Below, piece by piece: positions 7,498 to 19,161 of a stretch of DNA of 55,559 nt. The DNA comes from Enterobacteriaceae bacterium (GTDB lineage Bacteria; Pseudomonadota; Gammaproteobacteria; Enterobacterales; Enterobacteriaceae): the NCBI GenBank assembly GCA_031253755.1, contig JAIRVT010000040.1, positions 1 to 55,559 of the forward strand. Reading direction: 5' to 3'. The notes beneath the pieces were generated by a model that was not told the origin of the DNA, did no database searches, and saw only the letters and a list, made by a program, of their open reading frames with translations. Every line of letters starts with the position of its first letter. Positions within the stretch are counted from its first letter, which is position 1. Position numbers and translations under genes: made by a program.

Positions 7498-9618
7498 ATG
7501 ATGAAACTCACACCTGAAAAGTTATCCTCCGCAATCGAAGAATATGCCAACCAGCCTGAGAACAAACGACATATAACGCCTCAACAGGTTCAGTGGTTTT
7601 ATGATCCAGAAAACGTCTTTATGATGTTCACACTGGCCATCACGGTGCCTCAGGAAACCATGGATGATATCGGAGACTGTATTAAAGACTGGTTTGACGC
7701 TGCTCTCTCAGAACTGGCATTAATTGCCATCCATTCACCAAAAGACGTCAAACAACAGTTTGAAAAATCGTTTGAATTCATTCTGGAATACTCCCAAAAC
7801 GAGTCAGAACTCAATCAGTCAGGGGTATTGTTCTGTTTATCCGAATTGAAGAGAAATCAATTTCACATCAGAGCAAATCTCGCCGAACTGATAGCTGAAA
7901 AAAAACCAGCCGATGGCACGAATGTGACACCGTTTCCTTCCAAGCTGCCGAGTCTCAAGGAATTACTTGCTGAGGAACAGATTCAATCCGGTATTCAGTT
8001 TATTGAAATTTTCGAAACCGGCCTTTCTGTTGTACCGATTGAAATGTTACATATTATCTTTTCAGAAGTATCTCACCAAGCGTGGGGTATTGATGCGCTA
8101 CTGCTGCTGACACAATATTTTGAGGAGCCTATCGCGCTAACCAGTGCACAGGCGCTGGATCAGAGTCCTTCTTCCGGCTGGAAAAATTTATCCTACTTGC
8201 AACTGATTAACCTGTGTGTCAGGTTCAATCGTCACCCGTCCATCAAACCGTATCTGAAAAGATGGAAAAAACGCGCATTGGCACACAGTAAGGCACGAGA
8301 GACAGCAACAATCGGCGACCTGTATGTCTCTCATGTTGATGGCAATGATTGTGCCAGCATGATGATGGAAATTACGTTTGCGGGTCAGCAACATCAGGTC
8401 AATATGATGTTGGATTTTAAATCGGGTATTCGGGAAAGCATGTTTTATTATACCCCTGAGCAACCTCTCATTGAGTTTGTCAAACAATTAAGCGACGAGC
8501 TAATTCAATTTACTCCCGTTTCCTCAGACTGGCTGCAACAAGTATTACCGTGGATCTTCTCTGTCCAGCAAACGAAAAACACACCGCTCGACCTGTATTC
8601 ACTGTACTGGCTGTCACAACTGCCTATCAGCTGGACACAGTCAGAAGCCTTTACTCTTGAGCAATGGGGTCAAAAATTGGCTTATGAGGTCGATCCCAAA
8701 CGACAAGAACAAATGCGCCTTGGTTATGCCAACTTAGGTTATGACATTCAACAGCCACTTATGATGAGTTGGCTGGCACCTGAAGAATATCTTCTGAAAG
8801 CAAAAAAACCGCGGGATTTACTGAAGCTCTACTATTATGCCAACCGTGACGTGTTTGCCGAGCGTCTGGCTTATTCTGCCGCAATTGAAAACTATAAACT
8901 GCCGCCTGAAGAGCCCCGTTTGAAAAATGAGTATCTGGATTTGGCGCATACCCTCTACGATCCGAATTTGAATCGCAAGCGTTTTGGTTTATTCAATGCC
9001 CTGTCAGAGCTCAGTTTTCAGGCTTTTGTGATGGATTTGAACGGCCTATCGGATGTCATTCCACCACAAGGTTTGGTCGTTAAAATCAGTTTATTGGAAG
9101 CCAGCCCGGCTGTCTGGCGGCGGGTTCATATCAGCAATCAAATGACGCTGAATGAGCTGCATGAAGTGATTCAAGAAGTCATGGGCTGGGAATATGAGCA
9201 CCTGTACAGTTTCCATATCGGGAATACCGAAATCCCGGAAGAGAATTATGACCAATTATGCATCGGCTTATTTTTGCAGGAAGAAGGGCAGGCACTGACT
9301 TACCGTTATGACTTTGGTGATAATTGGGAACATGAGATCACAGTAGAAAAAGTGCTTGAAAAAGATGTCATTAAACCTAAAGTGGCTGCGGGTAACGGTA
9401 TCTGCCCGGCGGAAGATTCAGGCGGTATTTGGCAGTGGAATTATTTGCTCAAACTGAGAAAAAATAAACAGCTGACTGAAGATGAAGCCGAGCGATTAGA
9501 GTATGTGGGATTAGCACCATATCAAGAGCTTGAGCCTTTTGATAAAGAAAAGGCTAACCGCAGGCTCAAAGAACTGTACGAGAATGAGTGGTACAGAGAT
9601 CAGGATTTATTTGATTAA
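7498..9618 (+). CDS. Plasmid pRiA4b ORF-3-like domain protein
   Basis: The C-terminal part, from about residue 524 (GLVVKISLLEASPAVWRRV) through EVMGWEYEHLYSFHIG to YRYDFGDNWEHEI, matches the PRiA4_ORF3 (IS1096 TnpR-like) domain in its WRR, F-x-I-G and YDFGDxWxH signatures. The roughly 520 residues before it have no domain I recognise; they look soluble and helical. At 706 residues the protein is much longer than single-domain relatives. Biochemical function is unknown for the family. ATG 7498 and ATG 7501 are adjacent and either could be used. A hairpin follows the stop, so it is probably transcribed alone. Confidence 0.7.
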   Translation: MMKLTPEKLSSAIEEYANQPENKRHITPQQVQWFYDPENVFMMFTLAITVPQETMDDIGDCIKDWFDAALSELALIAIHSPKDVKQQFEKSFEFILEYSQNESELNQSGVLFCLSELKRNQFHIRANLAELIAEKKPADGTNVTPFPSKLPSLKELLAEEQIQSGIQFIEIFETGLSVVPIEMLHIIFSEVSHQAWGIDALLLLTQYFEEPIALTSAQALDQSPSSGWKNLSYLQLINLCVRFNRHPSIKPYLKRWKKRALAHSKARETATIGDLYVSHVDGNDCASMMMEITFAGQQHQVNMMLDFKSGIRESMFYYTPEQPLIEFVKQLSDELIQFTPVSSDWLQQVLPWIFSVQQTKNTPLDLYSLYWLSQLPISWTQSEAFTLEQWGQKLAYEVDPKRQEQMRLGYANLGYDIQQPLMMSWLAPEEYLLKAKKPRDLLKLYYYANRDVFAERLAYSAAIENYKLPPEEPRLKNEYLDLAHTLYDPNLNRKRFGLFNALSELSFQAFVMDLNGLSDVIPPQGLVVKISLLEASPAVWRRVHISNQMTLNELHEVIQEVMGWEYEHLYSFHIGNTEIPEENYDQLCIGLFLQEEGQALTYRYDFGDNWEHEITVEKVLEKDVIKPKVAAGNGICPAEDSGGIWQWNYLLKLRKNKQLTEDEAERLEYVGLAPYQELEPFDKEKANRRLKELYENEWYRDQDLFD

Positions 9619-9628
9619 AAACAGACCA

Positions 9629-9654
9629 TTGAGAGGCTTTAAATAGCCTCTCAA
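9629..9654 (+). terminator. Hairpin after the PRiA4 gene
   Basis: TTGAGAGGCT (9629-9638) and AGCCTCTCAA (9645-9654) form a perfect 10-bp stem with a 6-nt loop soon after the stop codon. No T-run follows, so it is a weak intrinsic terminator at best. Confidence 0.4.
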
Positions 9655-9685
9655 ACCGGAGAAAGCGTTACCGGAGAAAACATGA

Positions 9686-10528
9686 ATGAATGAAATCATG
9701 CCAGCAGAACCCCTCACGGCTGATAATGATTACAGTACGGTTTGCGGTACTGCCTGCGTTAACGTGCAACACAAAAATAATTTGGGTAACCCGAAACCGG
9801 ATTGGGTGGCAGAAGAAGTTCCGGTGGCCTTAGTTTATAACGGTATTTCCCATGTTGTGATGATGGCAAGCCCGAAAGACCTGAACGATTTCGCCATTGG
9901 TTTCTCTTTATCGGAAGGCATTATCGCTTCCCCACAGGAAATCAGGGGCATTGATTCGCAGGATAGCTGCCACGGTGGAATTGAAGTCCATATCGAACTT
10001 TCCAGCCGCCGTTTTACTGAACTGAAAGCGCGCCGACGCAGCATGGCAGGCAGAACCGGTTGCGGTATTTGTGGCACTGAGCAGATATCAGAAATATTTC
10101 GCCCGATTTCCCCCTTACCTTTCACGCAAACTTTCTCATTGGACTGTCTGGATCAGGCGCTCTCGCAATTATCCCACCTGCAAGCTATCGGCGCGATAAC
10201 CGGCTGTACCCATGCGGCAGGCTGGATTGGTCCTACAGGCAATTTACTGGGTGGTTGCGAAGATGTCGGCCGCCATGTTGCGCTGGATAAGCTACTGGGA
10301 ATGCGCGCCCGAACAGGCTGGCAACAGGGAGCGGTTTTGGTTTCCAGCCGGGCCAGTTATGAAATGGTGCAAAAATCCGCGAATTGTGGCGTTGAAATCG
10401 TGTTTGCAGTATCTGCCGCCACGTCGCTTGCCATTGACGTTGCAGAAAAGTGCAACCTGACACTGGTCGGCTTCTGTAAGCAAGGACGAGCGACAATCTA
10501 TACCCATCCTCAGCGATTAGCCGGCTAA
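9686..10528 (+). CDS. fdhD: Formate dehydrogenase accessory sulfurtransferase FdhD
   Basis: FdhD passes sulfur from IscS to the molybdenum (bis-MGD) cofactor, which is required for active formate dehydrogenases; it acts in the cytoplasm. The 280-residue product has the hallmark Cys126-Gly-Ile-Cys129 pair in [12 protein letters not shown], which receives the persulfide, and the FdhD signatures [14 protein letters not shown] and [17 protein letters not shown] 9686 is used: the ATG at 9682 gives only three codons, and GGAGAAAA lies just upstream. No formate dehydrogenase genes are in the window, as is common because fdhD is often unlinked. Its stop overlaps that of the convergent gene by four bases. 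Confidence 0.93.
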   Translation: MNEIMPAEPLTADNDYSTVCGTACVNVQHKNNLGNPKPDWVAEEVPVALVYNGISHVVMMASPKDLNDFAIGFSLSEGIIASPQEIRGIDSQDSCHGGIEVHIELSSRRFTELKARRRSMAGRTGCGICGTEQISEIFRPISPLPFTQTFSLDCLDQALSQLSHLQAIGAITGCTHAAGWIGPTGNLLGGCEDVGRHVALDKLLGMRARTGWQQGAVLVSSRASYEMVQKSANCGVEIVFAVSAATSLAIDVAEKCNLTLVGFCKQGRATIYTHPQRLAG

Positions 10529-11289
10529 TCAAGGCGATGATACACCCACAGATTAGGCTCAATATAGCTGGCAGTCTGTTTCTCCATATCCACGACCAAT
10601 GGCACTAATCCACCGGGAATGATGTATTCTCCGCTTTGTGGAAATCTCATTCCTGTCCATTCTTCCCACTCTTCGACTGCACCGTAAATCTGCATTGAAC
10701 GAAACGCGGGTTTAATGATTTTGCCACCCAAACGGCAATGTGTACGTATCCACGGGTCAAATGGCTCGCCTTTTTCATTTTTCCAGCCGCAGTATTCGAC
10801 AAAATTCTGTAGTGGATAATGGCTTTTCAGGCTTGGCCTAACGGGAACAACCATTCCCTGTAAACTCGCTTCGCGCGCAGTCTGCTTTACACTTTCAATT
10901 AATAAAGCGGGAATATTTTTACCGCGAAATTCAGCGTCAACGGTAACAGACAGAGCGGATAACATATTCGCGGGTATCTTTCCTTTCGCTTCTGCGCCCT
11001 TACATAAGATTGCATCCCAACCCTCGTCGGGCAGTTGATCTAAAGCCGTTGATTCCCACGGAAAAGGAATGGCATTCAATGACCCAATCAGGCGCTCTTT
11101 TTGCCCCTGTTTCAGAATGGCGTATTTTTGAAAATGGCTGAAATCAGGCTCATATAACGTATCCCAATGTTTATCGATCACCTCATCATGATCAATAAAC
11201 TCCGGCCAGCTGACACCGACAAGATGATAGGATTCTTCTCTGAGGTCTTTCCGTTCTTTAGCTGATTGAATAATGATTTTGGCGTCCAT
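10525..11289 (-). CDS. GNAT-like acyltransferase family protein
   Basis: The 254-residue protein resembles the GNAT fold: [29 protein letters not shown] fits the beta-4/alpha-3 region, where the R/Q-x-x-G-x-(G/A) acyl-CoA loop normally sits; here it reads FRGKNIPA. After it comes a long C-terminal extension ([17 protein letters not shown] and onward) seen in uncharacterised relatives. The start is ATG 11289, because GGGAAC lies eight bases upstream; the longer frame to 11325 adds 12 unlikely residues. The substrate is unknown. It is convergent with fdhD, so the two are not co-transcribed. Confidence 0.6.
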   Translation of the reverse strand: MDAKIIIQSAKERKDLREESYHLVGVSWPEFIDHDEVIDKHWDTLYEPDFSHFQKYAILKQGQKERLIGSLNAIPFPWESTALDQLPDEGWDAILCKGAEAKGKIPANMLSALSVTVDAEFRGKNIPALLIESVKQTAREASLQGMVVPVRPSLKSHYPLQNFVEYCGWKNEKGEPFDPWIRTHCRLGGKIIKPAFRSMQIYGAVEEWEEWTGMRFPQSGEYIIPGGLVPLVVDMEKQTASYIEPNLWVYHRLD

Positions 11290-11542
11290 AGTGAGTTCCC
11301 TATTAAACAGGTAACAAATCGACAAACGTAAAGATATATTTAACAGATTCGAGTTATATCATCACGATCTCCATGCAGTCCCAAAGTATAAATGACGATT
11401 TATGACATAAAAACAAGATCATTAAAATCACAACAGAATTAAGTTACTTTGTCGAGACATCTCACATTTCTGCTGAAAACAGCACATTTTCATGCCTCTT
11501 TCAAAAAACAAAAACAACTAAAGGCGCAGGCAGCGACCGGAT

Positions 11543-11701
11543 TTGGTCAGAGTCAGAGAGCGACAGTTTGACACCCTCCACCCGATGATGTTGCGGATTG
11601 ATTTAGTCACCTTCCTTGCCAGTGACGGTGCTGATTATATTACTGGCCAATCAATTATTACCGATGGCGGAATCGTTTATCGCCAAGTGTCTTATAAGTC
11701 T
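11543..11701 (+). pseudogene. Remnant of a short-chain dehydrogenase (C-terminal end)
   Basis: The residues LVTFLASDGADYITGQSIITDGG match the end of classical SDR enzymes (family pattern V-x-FLAS-x-x-(A/S)-x-YITGQ-x-(I/L)-x-V-DGG), such as acetoin/butanediol dehydrogenases. The upstream nucleotide-binding and catalytic YxxxK parts are missing and no SDR start precedes it. The frame continues into unrelated residues after IVYR. It is a decayed fragment in a 723-bp stretch that has no intact gene; 11290-11542 shows nothing else I recognise. Confidence 0.7.
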
Positions 11702-11825
11702 GAGGATTTTTTCGAATCACTTCGCAATTATTGCCGTAGAGCTGTGGGATGTACGTCACAAAGCCTGCGAACAGGAGGCAAAGAATGTGAGGCAAATTAG
11801 GCCATGCTCAGAACATAGTGAGATT

Positions 11826-11870
11826 GCATTTAGGTAAATCGCATTTAGGTAAATCGTATTTAGGTAAAAA
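11826..11870. repeat. 15-bp tandem repeat x3 (intergenic)
   Basis: GCATTTAGGTAAATC occurs at 11826 and 11841, then a diverged third copy (GTATTTAGGTAAAAA) at 11856. The period is the same as in the exporter and recF repeats. Confidence 0.85.
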
Positions 11871-11888
11871 GATGGCTGATTTTGCTCG

Positions 11889-11919
11889 TTGTGCTCCAAA
11901 AACTCCAACCGGAGCACAA
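11889..11919. terminator. Hairpin downstream of mnmE
   Basis: TTGTGCTCC (11889-11897) and GGAGCACAA (11911-11919) form a 9-bp stem with a 13-nt loop about 95 bp past the mnmE stop. There is no clear T-run on either strand, so the terminator role is tentative. Confidence 0.35.
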
Positions 11920-12012
11920 TGAAACAAACCCCTTTAACTCGGCTACACCTACGTTTTTCAGTTTAATAAGCTGATTTTGAATGGTGTTATATTCTTTGGA
12001 TTGGTAAGGCCA

Positions 12013-13377
12013 TTACTTCCCAATACAAAAACTCGAAAAAATCCGCCCAAGCAGATCATCGGAAGTAAATTCTCCCGTAATTTCACTTAATGTCTGTTGT
12101 GCCAGACGCAACTCTTCGGCCAGTAATTCCCCTGAACGGGCAAAGACCAATTGTTGATGACCTTCCTGCAAGTGAGCTGCCGCCGTATCCAATGCCTGCA
12201 AATGACGGCGGCGGGCGAGGAATCCACCTTCGGTATTGCTGTTGAAACCCATCGCTTCTTTCAGGTGATTGCGCAGCAAATCAATGCCGTTGCCTTCACG
12301 GGCAGAAAGGCGGATCAGGGAATAACCGCTTATTTCTGAGATACCCGTTGCTTCTTCGGTCATATCGGTTTTATTGCGAATAACGGTAACAGGCAGAGAA
12401 GCAGGCAATTTAGCCATAAATTCCGGCCAGATTTGTGCCGGTTCAGTGGCGTCCGTGGTCGTGCTGTCCACCATAAATAACACCCTGTCAGCCTGCTTGA
12501 TTTCCTGCCATGCTCGTTCGATACCAATACGCTCAACTTCATCACTGGCTTCACGCAAACCTGCGGTATCAATCACATGCAGCGGCATTCCATCGATATG
12601 GATATGTTCACGCAAAACATCGCGGGTTGTACCGGCAATATCGGTGACAATTGCCGCCTCACGGCCCGCCAGCGCATTCAGGAGACTGGATTTCCCTGCA
12701 TTCGGGCGACCTGCGATCACCACTTTCATGCCTTCGCGCAACAGGCTGCCCTGACGCGCCTGCGCACGAACACCATCAAGTTCTGCGATAACATCATCCA
12801 GCTTGGCTTCTATCTTGCCATCGGAAAGAAAATCAATTTCTTCATCAGGAAAATCAATCGCCGCTTCCACATAAATTCGCAGGTTAGTCAGCGCTTCCAC
12901 CATTTGATGAACCTGATTGGAGAATGTGCCTTGCAGAGAGTTCATCGCGGAGCGTGCCGCCTGCTCAGAACTGGCATCAATCAAATCCGCAATCGCCTCA
13001 GCCTGCGCCAAATCCAGTTTGTCATTCAGAAATGCACGCTCGGAAAACTCACCCGGATTCGCAATGCGCACACCGGAAATCGCCAAAATACGCTTCAACA
13101 GCAAATCAAGGATCACCGGGCCGCCGTGCCCCTGAAGTTCCAGTACATCCTCGCCGGTAAACGAGTTCGGGCCGGGGAAATAAAGGGCGATGCCCTGATC
13201 CAGAACCGAGCCGTCGGCATCACGAAATGGCAGGTAATCGGCATAACGCGGTTTCGGCAGTTTCCCCAATACCACCTCAGCCACTGCCGCAGCTTTAGAA
13301 CCAGAAACACGCAGGATTCCTACACCGCCTCGTCCCGGTGGCGTGGCCTGAGCAACTATTGTATCGGTGGTATTCAT
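12013..13377 (-). CDS. mnmE: tRNA uridine-5-carboxymethylaminomethyl modification GTPase MnmE
   Basis: MnmE works with MnmG to install the cmnm5 group on wobble uridine-34 of several tRNAs. The 454-residue product has the folate-binding N-terminal domain ([21 protein letters not shown]), a G1 loop GRPNAGKS at residues 223-230, the potassium-binding TDIAGTTRD segment, DTAG at 270-273, NKTD, and the diagnostic C-terminal CIGK with Cys451. Length equals the E. coli protein. It is the last gene of the rpmH-rnpA-yidD-yidC-mnmE string, with a hairpin between it and yidC, so it may also have its own promoter. Confidence 0.97.
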   Translation of the reverse strand: MNTTDTIVAQATPPGRGGVGILRVSGSKAAAVAEVVLGKLPKPRYADYLPFRDADGSVLDQGIALYFPGPNSFTGEDVLELQGHGGPVILDLLLKRILAISGVRIANPGEFSERAFLNDKLDLAQAEAIADLIDASSEQAARSAMNSLQGTFSNQVHQMVEALTNLRIYVEAAIDFPDEEIDFLSDGKIEAKLDDVIAELDGVRAQARQGSLLREGMKVVIAGRPNAGKSSLLNALAGREAAIVTDIAGTTRDVLREHIHIDGMPLHVIDTAGLREASDEVERIGIERAWQEIKQADRVLFMVDSTTTDATEPAQIWPEFMAKLPASLPVTVIRNKTDMTEEATGISEISGYSLIRLSAREGNGIDLLRNHLKEAMGFNSNTEGGFLARRRHLQALDTAAAHLQEGHQQLVFARSGELLAEELRLAQQTLSEITGEFTSDDLLGRIFSSFCIGK

Positions 13378-13428
13378 GACATTCTCTCTGTTGCTAAATA
13401 AACTTTTTACTTAAAAACAAATAGAGCA

Positions 13429-13449
13429 AAGGCGGTCAACGACCGCCTT
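13429..13449 (-). terminator. Hairpin between yidC and mnmE
   Basis: AAGGCGGTC (13429-13437) and GACCGCCTT (13441-13449) form a perfect 9-bp, GC-rich stem with a 3-nt loop. On the minus strand it is followed by TGCTCTATTTG, a weak tail, so it may attenuate rather than fully stop transcription into mnmE. Confidence 0.5.
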
Positions 13450-13485
13450 CTCTTCTATTTTCTTATCCGACCGCTTTAAAAGGAT

Positions 13486-15147
13486 CTATTTTTTATTCAG
13501 ATCGACTTTCTTTTCGTGCGAGCCTTTTTCACGGCTGCTCTTTTCGCGAGTATGCAGACCGCGTTTTTCCAGACCGCGGAAAATCACCTGCTGCTGGATA
13601 ATCGTCACCAGATTACTGACGATATAGTACAGTACCAGACCAGACGGGAACCACAGGAAGAAGACCGTAAACATGACAGGCATGTAAGTCATAATCTTCT
13701 GCTGCATCGGATCAGTAACGGTAGTCGGTGACAGTTTCTGAATCACAAACATCGTTCCGCCCATCAGCAACGGCAGGATGTAGTAAGGATCCTGTGCAGA
13801 CAAGTCATTAATCCAGCCGATAAACGGCGCATGACGCAGTTCAACCGAACCCATCAGCATGTAATACAATGCAAGGAAAATTGGCATCTGGATAACCAGA
13901 GGCAGACAGCCGCCCAGCGGGTTCACTTTCTCGGTCTTATACAACGCCATCATTTCCTGACTCATGCGCTGACGGTCATCACCGATACGCTCACGCATCG
14001 CAGTGATTTTCGGTTGCAGCAGACGCATTTTCGCCATTGAAGTGTATTGCGCCTTCGTCAGCGGGTACATGATACCGCGCACGATAAAGGTGATGGCAAT
14101 AATGGAAAAGCCCCAGTTACCGATGTATTCATGCAGGAACTTCAGCAACTTAAACAGAGGCTGTGAAATAAACCACAACCAGCCGTAATCAACGGTCAGA
14201 TCCAAATGAGGCGCAACTGCCGCCATTTTGTCCTGAATTTCAGGACCAACCCACAGAGTAGAAGAGATATTCTGCTGGCTGTTCGGCGCAATATTGATGG
14301 TTTCACCTTTGTACCCGATGATAGCCATGTTCTGGTTTTTCAGGTCAGTGGTGTAGAAAGTGCTGGTGTCACCGGCGCCCGGAATCCAAGCGGTGGCGAA
14401 ATATTGCTGGAGCATCGCGACCCAGCCGCCTTTTGTGGTAACGGCCAGCGGTTTGCTTTCAATTTCATCAAACTTGTATTTTTCGTACTTTTCTTCGCTG
14501 GATGAATAAGCGGCACCGCGATAAGTATGCAGGGCAAAGTTGCTGCTGCCAGTATCACGATGTTTAGGCAGCTCAACCGTCTGCTTCAACTGACCAAAAA
14601 ACATCATCTGCAACGGTTTGTCAGTGACGTTCTTGATGCTGTAATCAACAGAAACTATATAGTTACCACGTTTCAGCACGAAAGTTTTCACATAAACCAC
14701 ACCGTTTGGTGCGGTATATGTCATTGGGATCCGCAATTCATCCTGACCATCCGCCAAAACATAATTATTCTGAGCCGCTGTGTAGGAAGGGCGCTCAGCC
14801 TGATTATCCGGGCCATCAGTGCCGATTAAGCCACTTTGCGCCTGATAAGTGAACTCTGGCGTGGTTTCCAGCAGTTTAAATGGGGTTTTAGAGTCTAAAG
14901 CATCAGGATAGGCCAACAAATCAGCCTCTTCGATATCACCGCCACGCGTATTGATATGCAATGAAAGCACATCCGTTTTCACGGTGATCATTTTACCTTG
15001 CCCAGAGCTTACTTCATGACTCGGCGTATTTGCTTGTTGCGTGATCTGTGCAATCGGCTGTGGGTTCTGGTCCTTCTCCCACGCTTGCCAGACCAGGAAC
15101 GAAACAAACAGCAAAGCGATGAGAAGAAGATTACGTTGCGAATCCAT
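13486..15147 (-). CDS. yidC: Membrane protein insertase YidC
   Basis: YidC inserts and folds inner-membrane proteins, alone or with SecYEG. The 553-residue protein has the N-terminal signal-anchor ([17 protein letters not shown]), the large periplasmic beta domain (about residues 60-340), and the conserved C-terminal helices with [40 protein letters not shown] and [17 protein letters not shown]. The cytoplasmic tail ends in a lysine-rich run whose five-residue blocks ([15 protein letters not shown]) come from a degenerate 15-bp repeat, making it slightly longer than in E. coli (548). It is two bases from yidD and co-directional. Confidence 0.97.
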   Translation of the reverse strand: MDSQRNLLLIALLFVSFLVWQAWEKDQNPQPIAQITQQANTPSHEVSSGQGKMITVKTDVLSLHINTRGGDIEEADLLAYPDALDSKTPFKLLETTPEFTYQAQSGLIGTDGPDNQAERPSYTAAQNNYVLADGQDELRIPMTYTAPNGVVYVKTFVLKRGNYIVSVDYSIKNVTDKPLQMMFFGQLKQTVELPKHRDTGSSNFALHTYRGAAYSSSEEKYEKYKFDEIESKPLAVTTKGGWVAMLQQYFATAWIPGAGDTSTFYTTDLKNQNMAIIGYKGETINIAPNSQQNISSTLWVGPEIQDKMAAVAPHLDLTVDYGWLWFISQPLFKLLKFLHEYIGNWGFSIIAITFIVRGIMYPLTKAQYTSMAKMRLLQPKITAMRERIGDDRQRMSQEMMALYKTEKVNPLGGCLPLVIQMPIFLALYYMLMGSVELRHAPFIGWINDLSAQDPYYILPLLMGGTMFVIQKLSPTTVTDPMQQKIMTYMPVMFTVFFLWFPSGLVLYYIVSNLVTIIQQQVIFRGLEKRGLHTREKSSREKGSHEKKVDLNKK

Positions 15148-15149
15148 CG

Positions 15150-15410
15150 TTAGTGTTCTCTGTTATCGTCGTCTTTTTTAGGTGGGACAGGATCATCACC
15201 ACCTTCGTGTAAAGGGTGGCATTTCAATATGCGTTTCACTGTTAACCAACTGCCTTTTATCATTCCAAACCGGCGTAATGCCTCAATGCCATAGTGAGAA
15301 CAAGTTGGATTGAAACGACAATGCGGCCCCAGAAGTGGACTGATCCCCAACTGATAGCCCCTGATTAACGCAATCAAGAGGCGCGAGCCAAGCGACAGTG
15401 ACGACGCCAT
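15150..15410 (-). CDS. yidD: Membrane protein insertion efficiency factor YidD
   Basis: The 86-residue protein carries the family signature [31 protein letters not shown] with its conserved cysteines. YidD is a small inner-membrane-associated protein that helps YidC-dependent insertion. Its start overlaps the 3' end of rnpA by 37 bp and its stop sits two bases before yidC, the usual arrangement. Confidence 0.96.
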   Translation of the reverse strand: MASSLSLGSRLLIALIRGYQLGISPLLGPHCRFNPTCSHYGIEALRRFGMIKGSWLTVKRILKCHPLHEGGDDPVPPKKDDDNREH

Positions 15411-15733
15411 AATTTTCCTAACGCTTCCGTTAGCTCACGGTTATCAAGTGAAGCCACCCCTTTCCTCACCAAAATCACAAAATCCATTGAAGGCAAATTA
15501 TGTTGATTCAAACGAAAACTTTCACGAGCCAATCTTTTAATACGATTACGCTCATGGGCACGTTTAACATTTTTCTTGGCGATGGTCAGACCGATGCGGG
15601 GATGCCCCAGCTCATTAAGGCGTCCAAGGATGGTTATCTCTGCGGAACTTGCCCGTTGTGGCTGCTGGAAAACATAAGTGAAATGCTCGGGAGTTAACAA
15701 ACGTAACTCCCTCGGAAAAGCGAGCTTAACCAC
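15374..15733 (-). CDS. rnpA: Ribonuclease P protein component
   Basis: RnpA is the protein subunit that binds the M1 RNA and improves 5' maturation of tRNA precursors. The 119-residue basic protein shows [15 protein letters not shown], the RNR-type motif in [17 protein letters not shown] and FVILVRKGV. It overlaps yidD at its 3' end and follows rpmH by 18 bp, so it is translated from the rpmH-rnpA transcript. Confidence 0.96.
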   Translation of the reverse strand: MVKLAFPRELRLLTPEHFTYVFQQPQRASSAEITILGRLNELGHPRIGLTIAKKNVKRAHERNRIKRLARESFRLNQHNLPSMDFVILVRKGVASLDNRELTEALGKLWRRHCRLARAS

Positions 15734-15751
15734 TTGGAATGGTTAGCTTTA

Positions 15752-16643
<892 letters not shown>

Positions 16644-18032
16644 GTGTCACTTTCGCTTTGGCAGCAATGTCTTGCCCGATTGCAGGATGAGTTACCTGCC
16701 ACAGAATTCAGTATGTGGATACGCCCCCTTCAGGCAGAACTAAACGATAACACGTTGGCTCTCTATGCCCCCAACCGCTTTGTACTCGATTGGGTTAGAG
16801 AGAAATATATTAACAATATCAATTTGTTATTAACTGATTTCTGTGGCCCTGAAGTACCATTACTGCGTTTTGAAGTCGGTAATAAACCGGTTTCACCGAG
16901 CCAGTCTACCTCTCAGAAAATCATTGCTGATATGCCAGTGGCTGCGGTGCCATCCAGTTTATCTGTACGTCCGAGCTGGGATAATGCGAAAGCACAGCCG
17001 GAGTTATCCTACCGTTCCAATGTCAATCCTAAACATACCTTTGATAACTTTGTTGAAGGTAAATCCAACCAGCTCGCCAGAGCAGCCGCGCGGCAAGTTG
17101 CCGATAATCCGGGCGGCGCTTACAATCCGCTGTTTTTGTATGGCGGAACCGGGCTGGGTAAAACCCACCTTTTACATGCTGTGGGTAACAGCATCATGGC
17201 GCGCAAAGCGAATGCGAAAGTCGTCTATATGCATTCTGAACGCTTTGTGCAGGACATGGTTAAGGCATTGCAAAACAATGCGATAGAAGAGTTCAAACGC
17301 TATTATCGCTCCGTCGATGCCCTGCTTATCGACGATATTCAATTTTTCGCCAATAAAGAGCGATCTCAGGAAGAATTTTTCCACACGTTCAATGCGTTAC
17401 TGGAAGGTAACCAGCAAATCATTCTGACTTCCGACCGTTATCCCAAAGAGATTAACGGCGTTGAAGATCGGCTGAAATCCCGTTTTGGCTGGGGGCTGAC
17501 CGTCGCTATCGAGCCGCCGGAGCTGGAAACCCGTGTTGCCATTCTGATGAAGAAAGCGGACGAAAACCAGATTCAGCTACCGGGCGAAGTGGCCTTTTTT
17601 ATCGCCAAACGCCTGCGTTCCAACGTGCGTGAACTTGAAGGCGCATTAAACAGAGTCATCGCCAACGCCAATTTTACCGGCCGGGCGATTACGATTGATT
17701 TTGTTCGCGAAGCATTACGTGACTTATTAGCTCTACAGGAAAAGCTGGTCACCATTGATAATATCCAGAAAACCGTTGCTGAATATTACAAAATCAAGGT
17801 TGCCGACCTGCTTTCCAAGCGCCGTTCGCGTTCTGTTGCCCGTCCACGGCAGATGGCAATGGCAATGGCAAAAGAGCTGACAAACCACAGCTTGCCTGAA
17901 ATCGGGGATGCCTTTGGTGGTCGTGACCATACCACAGTCCTTCACGCATGTCGTAAAATCGAACAACTGCGCGAAGAAAGTCACGATATCAAAGAGGATT
18001 TTTCTAACTTAATCAGAACATTGTCTTCCTAA
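16644..18032 (+). CDS. dnaA: Chromosomal replication initiator DnaA
   Basis: DnaA binds DnaA boxes at oriC, oligomerises with ATP and melts the origin. The 462-residue product has the N-terminal DnaB/DiaA-interacting domain ([26 protein letters not shown]), a variable linker (about 85-125), the AAA+ domain with Walker A GGTGLGKT at 167-174 and Walker B LLIDDIQF, and the C-terminal DNA-binding helix with [13 protein letters not shown] and the signature [15 protein letters not shown]. The start is GTG 16644 preceded by GGGGAG, as in E. coli. It leads dnaA-dnaN-recF, with a 5-bp gap to dnaN. Confidence 0.98.
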   Translation: MSLSLWQQCLARLQDELPATEFSMWIRPLQAELNDNTLALYAPNRFVLDWVREKYINNINLLLTDFCGPEVPLLRFEVGNKPVSPSQSTSQKIIADMPVAAVPSSLSVRPSWDNAKAQPELSYRSNVNPKHTFDNFVEGKSNQLARAAARQVADNPGGAYNPLFLYGGTGLGKTHLLHAVGNSIMARKANAKVVYMHSERFVQDMVKALQNNAIEEFKRYYRSVDALLIDDIQFFANKERSQEEFFHTFNALLEGNQQIILTSDRYPKEINGVEDRLKSRFGWGLTVAIEPPELETRVAILMKKADENQIQLPGEVAFFIAKRLRSNVRELEGALNRVIANANFTGRAITIDFVREALRDLLALQEKLVTIDNIQKTVAEYYKIKVADLLSKRRSRSVARPRQMAMAMAKELTNHSLPEIGDAFGGRDHTTVLHACRKIEQLREESHDIKEDFSNLIRTLSS

Positions 18033-18037
18033 GCGCT

Positions 18038-19138
18038 ATGAAATTTATCATTGAACGTGAGCAATTATTAAAGCCTTTACAACTGGTTAGCAGCCCTTTA
18101 GGCGGCCGTCCTACTCTGCCGATTTTAAGCAACTTGTTGTTACAAGTGACGGAAGGCTCCCTGTTACTGACAGGAACCGATTTAGAAATGGAAATGCGGG
18201 CGCGTGTCGCGCTTGCTCGGCCGCATGAAGCAGGCTCTACGACCGTTCCCGCGCGTAAATTCTTTGATATCTGGCGCGGGTTGCCTGAAGGCGCGGAAAT
18301 CAGCGTTGAACTGGATGGCGACCGCATTCTGGTTCGTTCCGGTCGCAGCCGCTTTGCACTTTCGACCCTTCCGGCGGCCGGTTTCCCCAATCTGGATGAC
18401 TGGCAGAGCGAAGTGGAATTTTCACTGCCGCAAGCTACATTGAAGCGCCTGATTGAGTCCACGCAATTTTCGATGGCCCATCAGGATGTCCGCTATTATT
18501 TGAACGGAATGCAGTTCGAAACCGAAGGGGAAGAGCTGCGTACGGTTGCCACCGACGGCCATCGTCTGGCAGTTTGCTCCATGAATATCGGCCAGAGTTT
18601 ACCTTCGCATTCCGTGATTGTGCCCCGTAAAGGCGTCATTGAACTGATGCGGCTGCTGGATGGCGGCGATAATCCGCTCCAATTACAGATTGGCAGCAAC
18701 AATATCCGCGCTCATGTGGGCGATTTCACCTTTACCTCAAAACTGGTTGATGGTCGTTTTCCTGATTACCGTCGTGTTTTGCCCAAAAACCCGGATAAAG
18801 TGCTGGAAGCCAGTTGCGATCTGCTGAAACAGGCGTTTTCACGGGCGGCAATTTTATCCAACGAAAAATTTCGCGGCGTCCGCATCTACCTGAGCGAAAA
18901 CCAGCTCAGAATTACTGCCAATAACCCAGAACAGGAAGAAGCAGAAGAGATTGTGGATGTCAGCTATCAGGGCACTGAGATGGAAATCGGTTTCAACGTC
19001 AGTTATATCCTGGACGTGCTCAACGCATTGAAATGTGAGCAGGTCAATTTACTGCTGACGGATGCCACCTCCAGTGTCAGGATCGAAAATTCAGCCAGTC
19101 AGGCTGCGACTTATGTCGTGATGCCGATGCGTCTATAA
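18038..19138 (+). CDS. dnaN: DNA polymerase III beta sliding clamp
   Basis: The 366-residue protein has the three-fold repeated clamp domains of DnaN and the E. coli length. It encircles DNA as a dimer and tethers polymerase III and other partners through the hydrophobic cleft near the C-terminal PMRL, which is present here (YVVMPMRL). It lies 5 bp after dnaA and 23 bp before recF. Confidence 0.98.
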   Translation: MKFIIEREQLLKPLQLVSSPLGGRPTLPILSNLLLQVTEGSLLLTGTDLEMEMRARVALARPHEAGSTTVPARKFFDIWRGLPEGAEISVELDGDRILVRSGRSRFALSTLPAAGFPNLDDWQSEVEFSLPQATLKRLIESTQFSMAHQDVRYYLNGMQFETEGEELRTVATDGHRLAVCSMNIGQSLPSHSVIVPRKGVIELMRLLDGGDNPLQLQIGSNNIRAHVGDFTFTSKLVDGRFPDYRRVLPKNPDKVLEASCDLLKQAFSRAAILSNEKFRGVRIYLSENQLRITANNPEQEEAEEIVDVSYQGTEMEIGFNVSYILDVLNALKCEQVNLLLTDATSSVRIENSASQAATYVVMPMRL

Positions 19139-19161
19139 CATGTGCCAGTAAACTCATAAAA

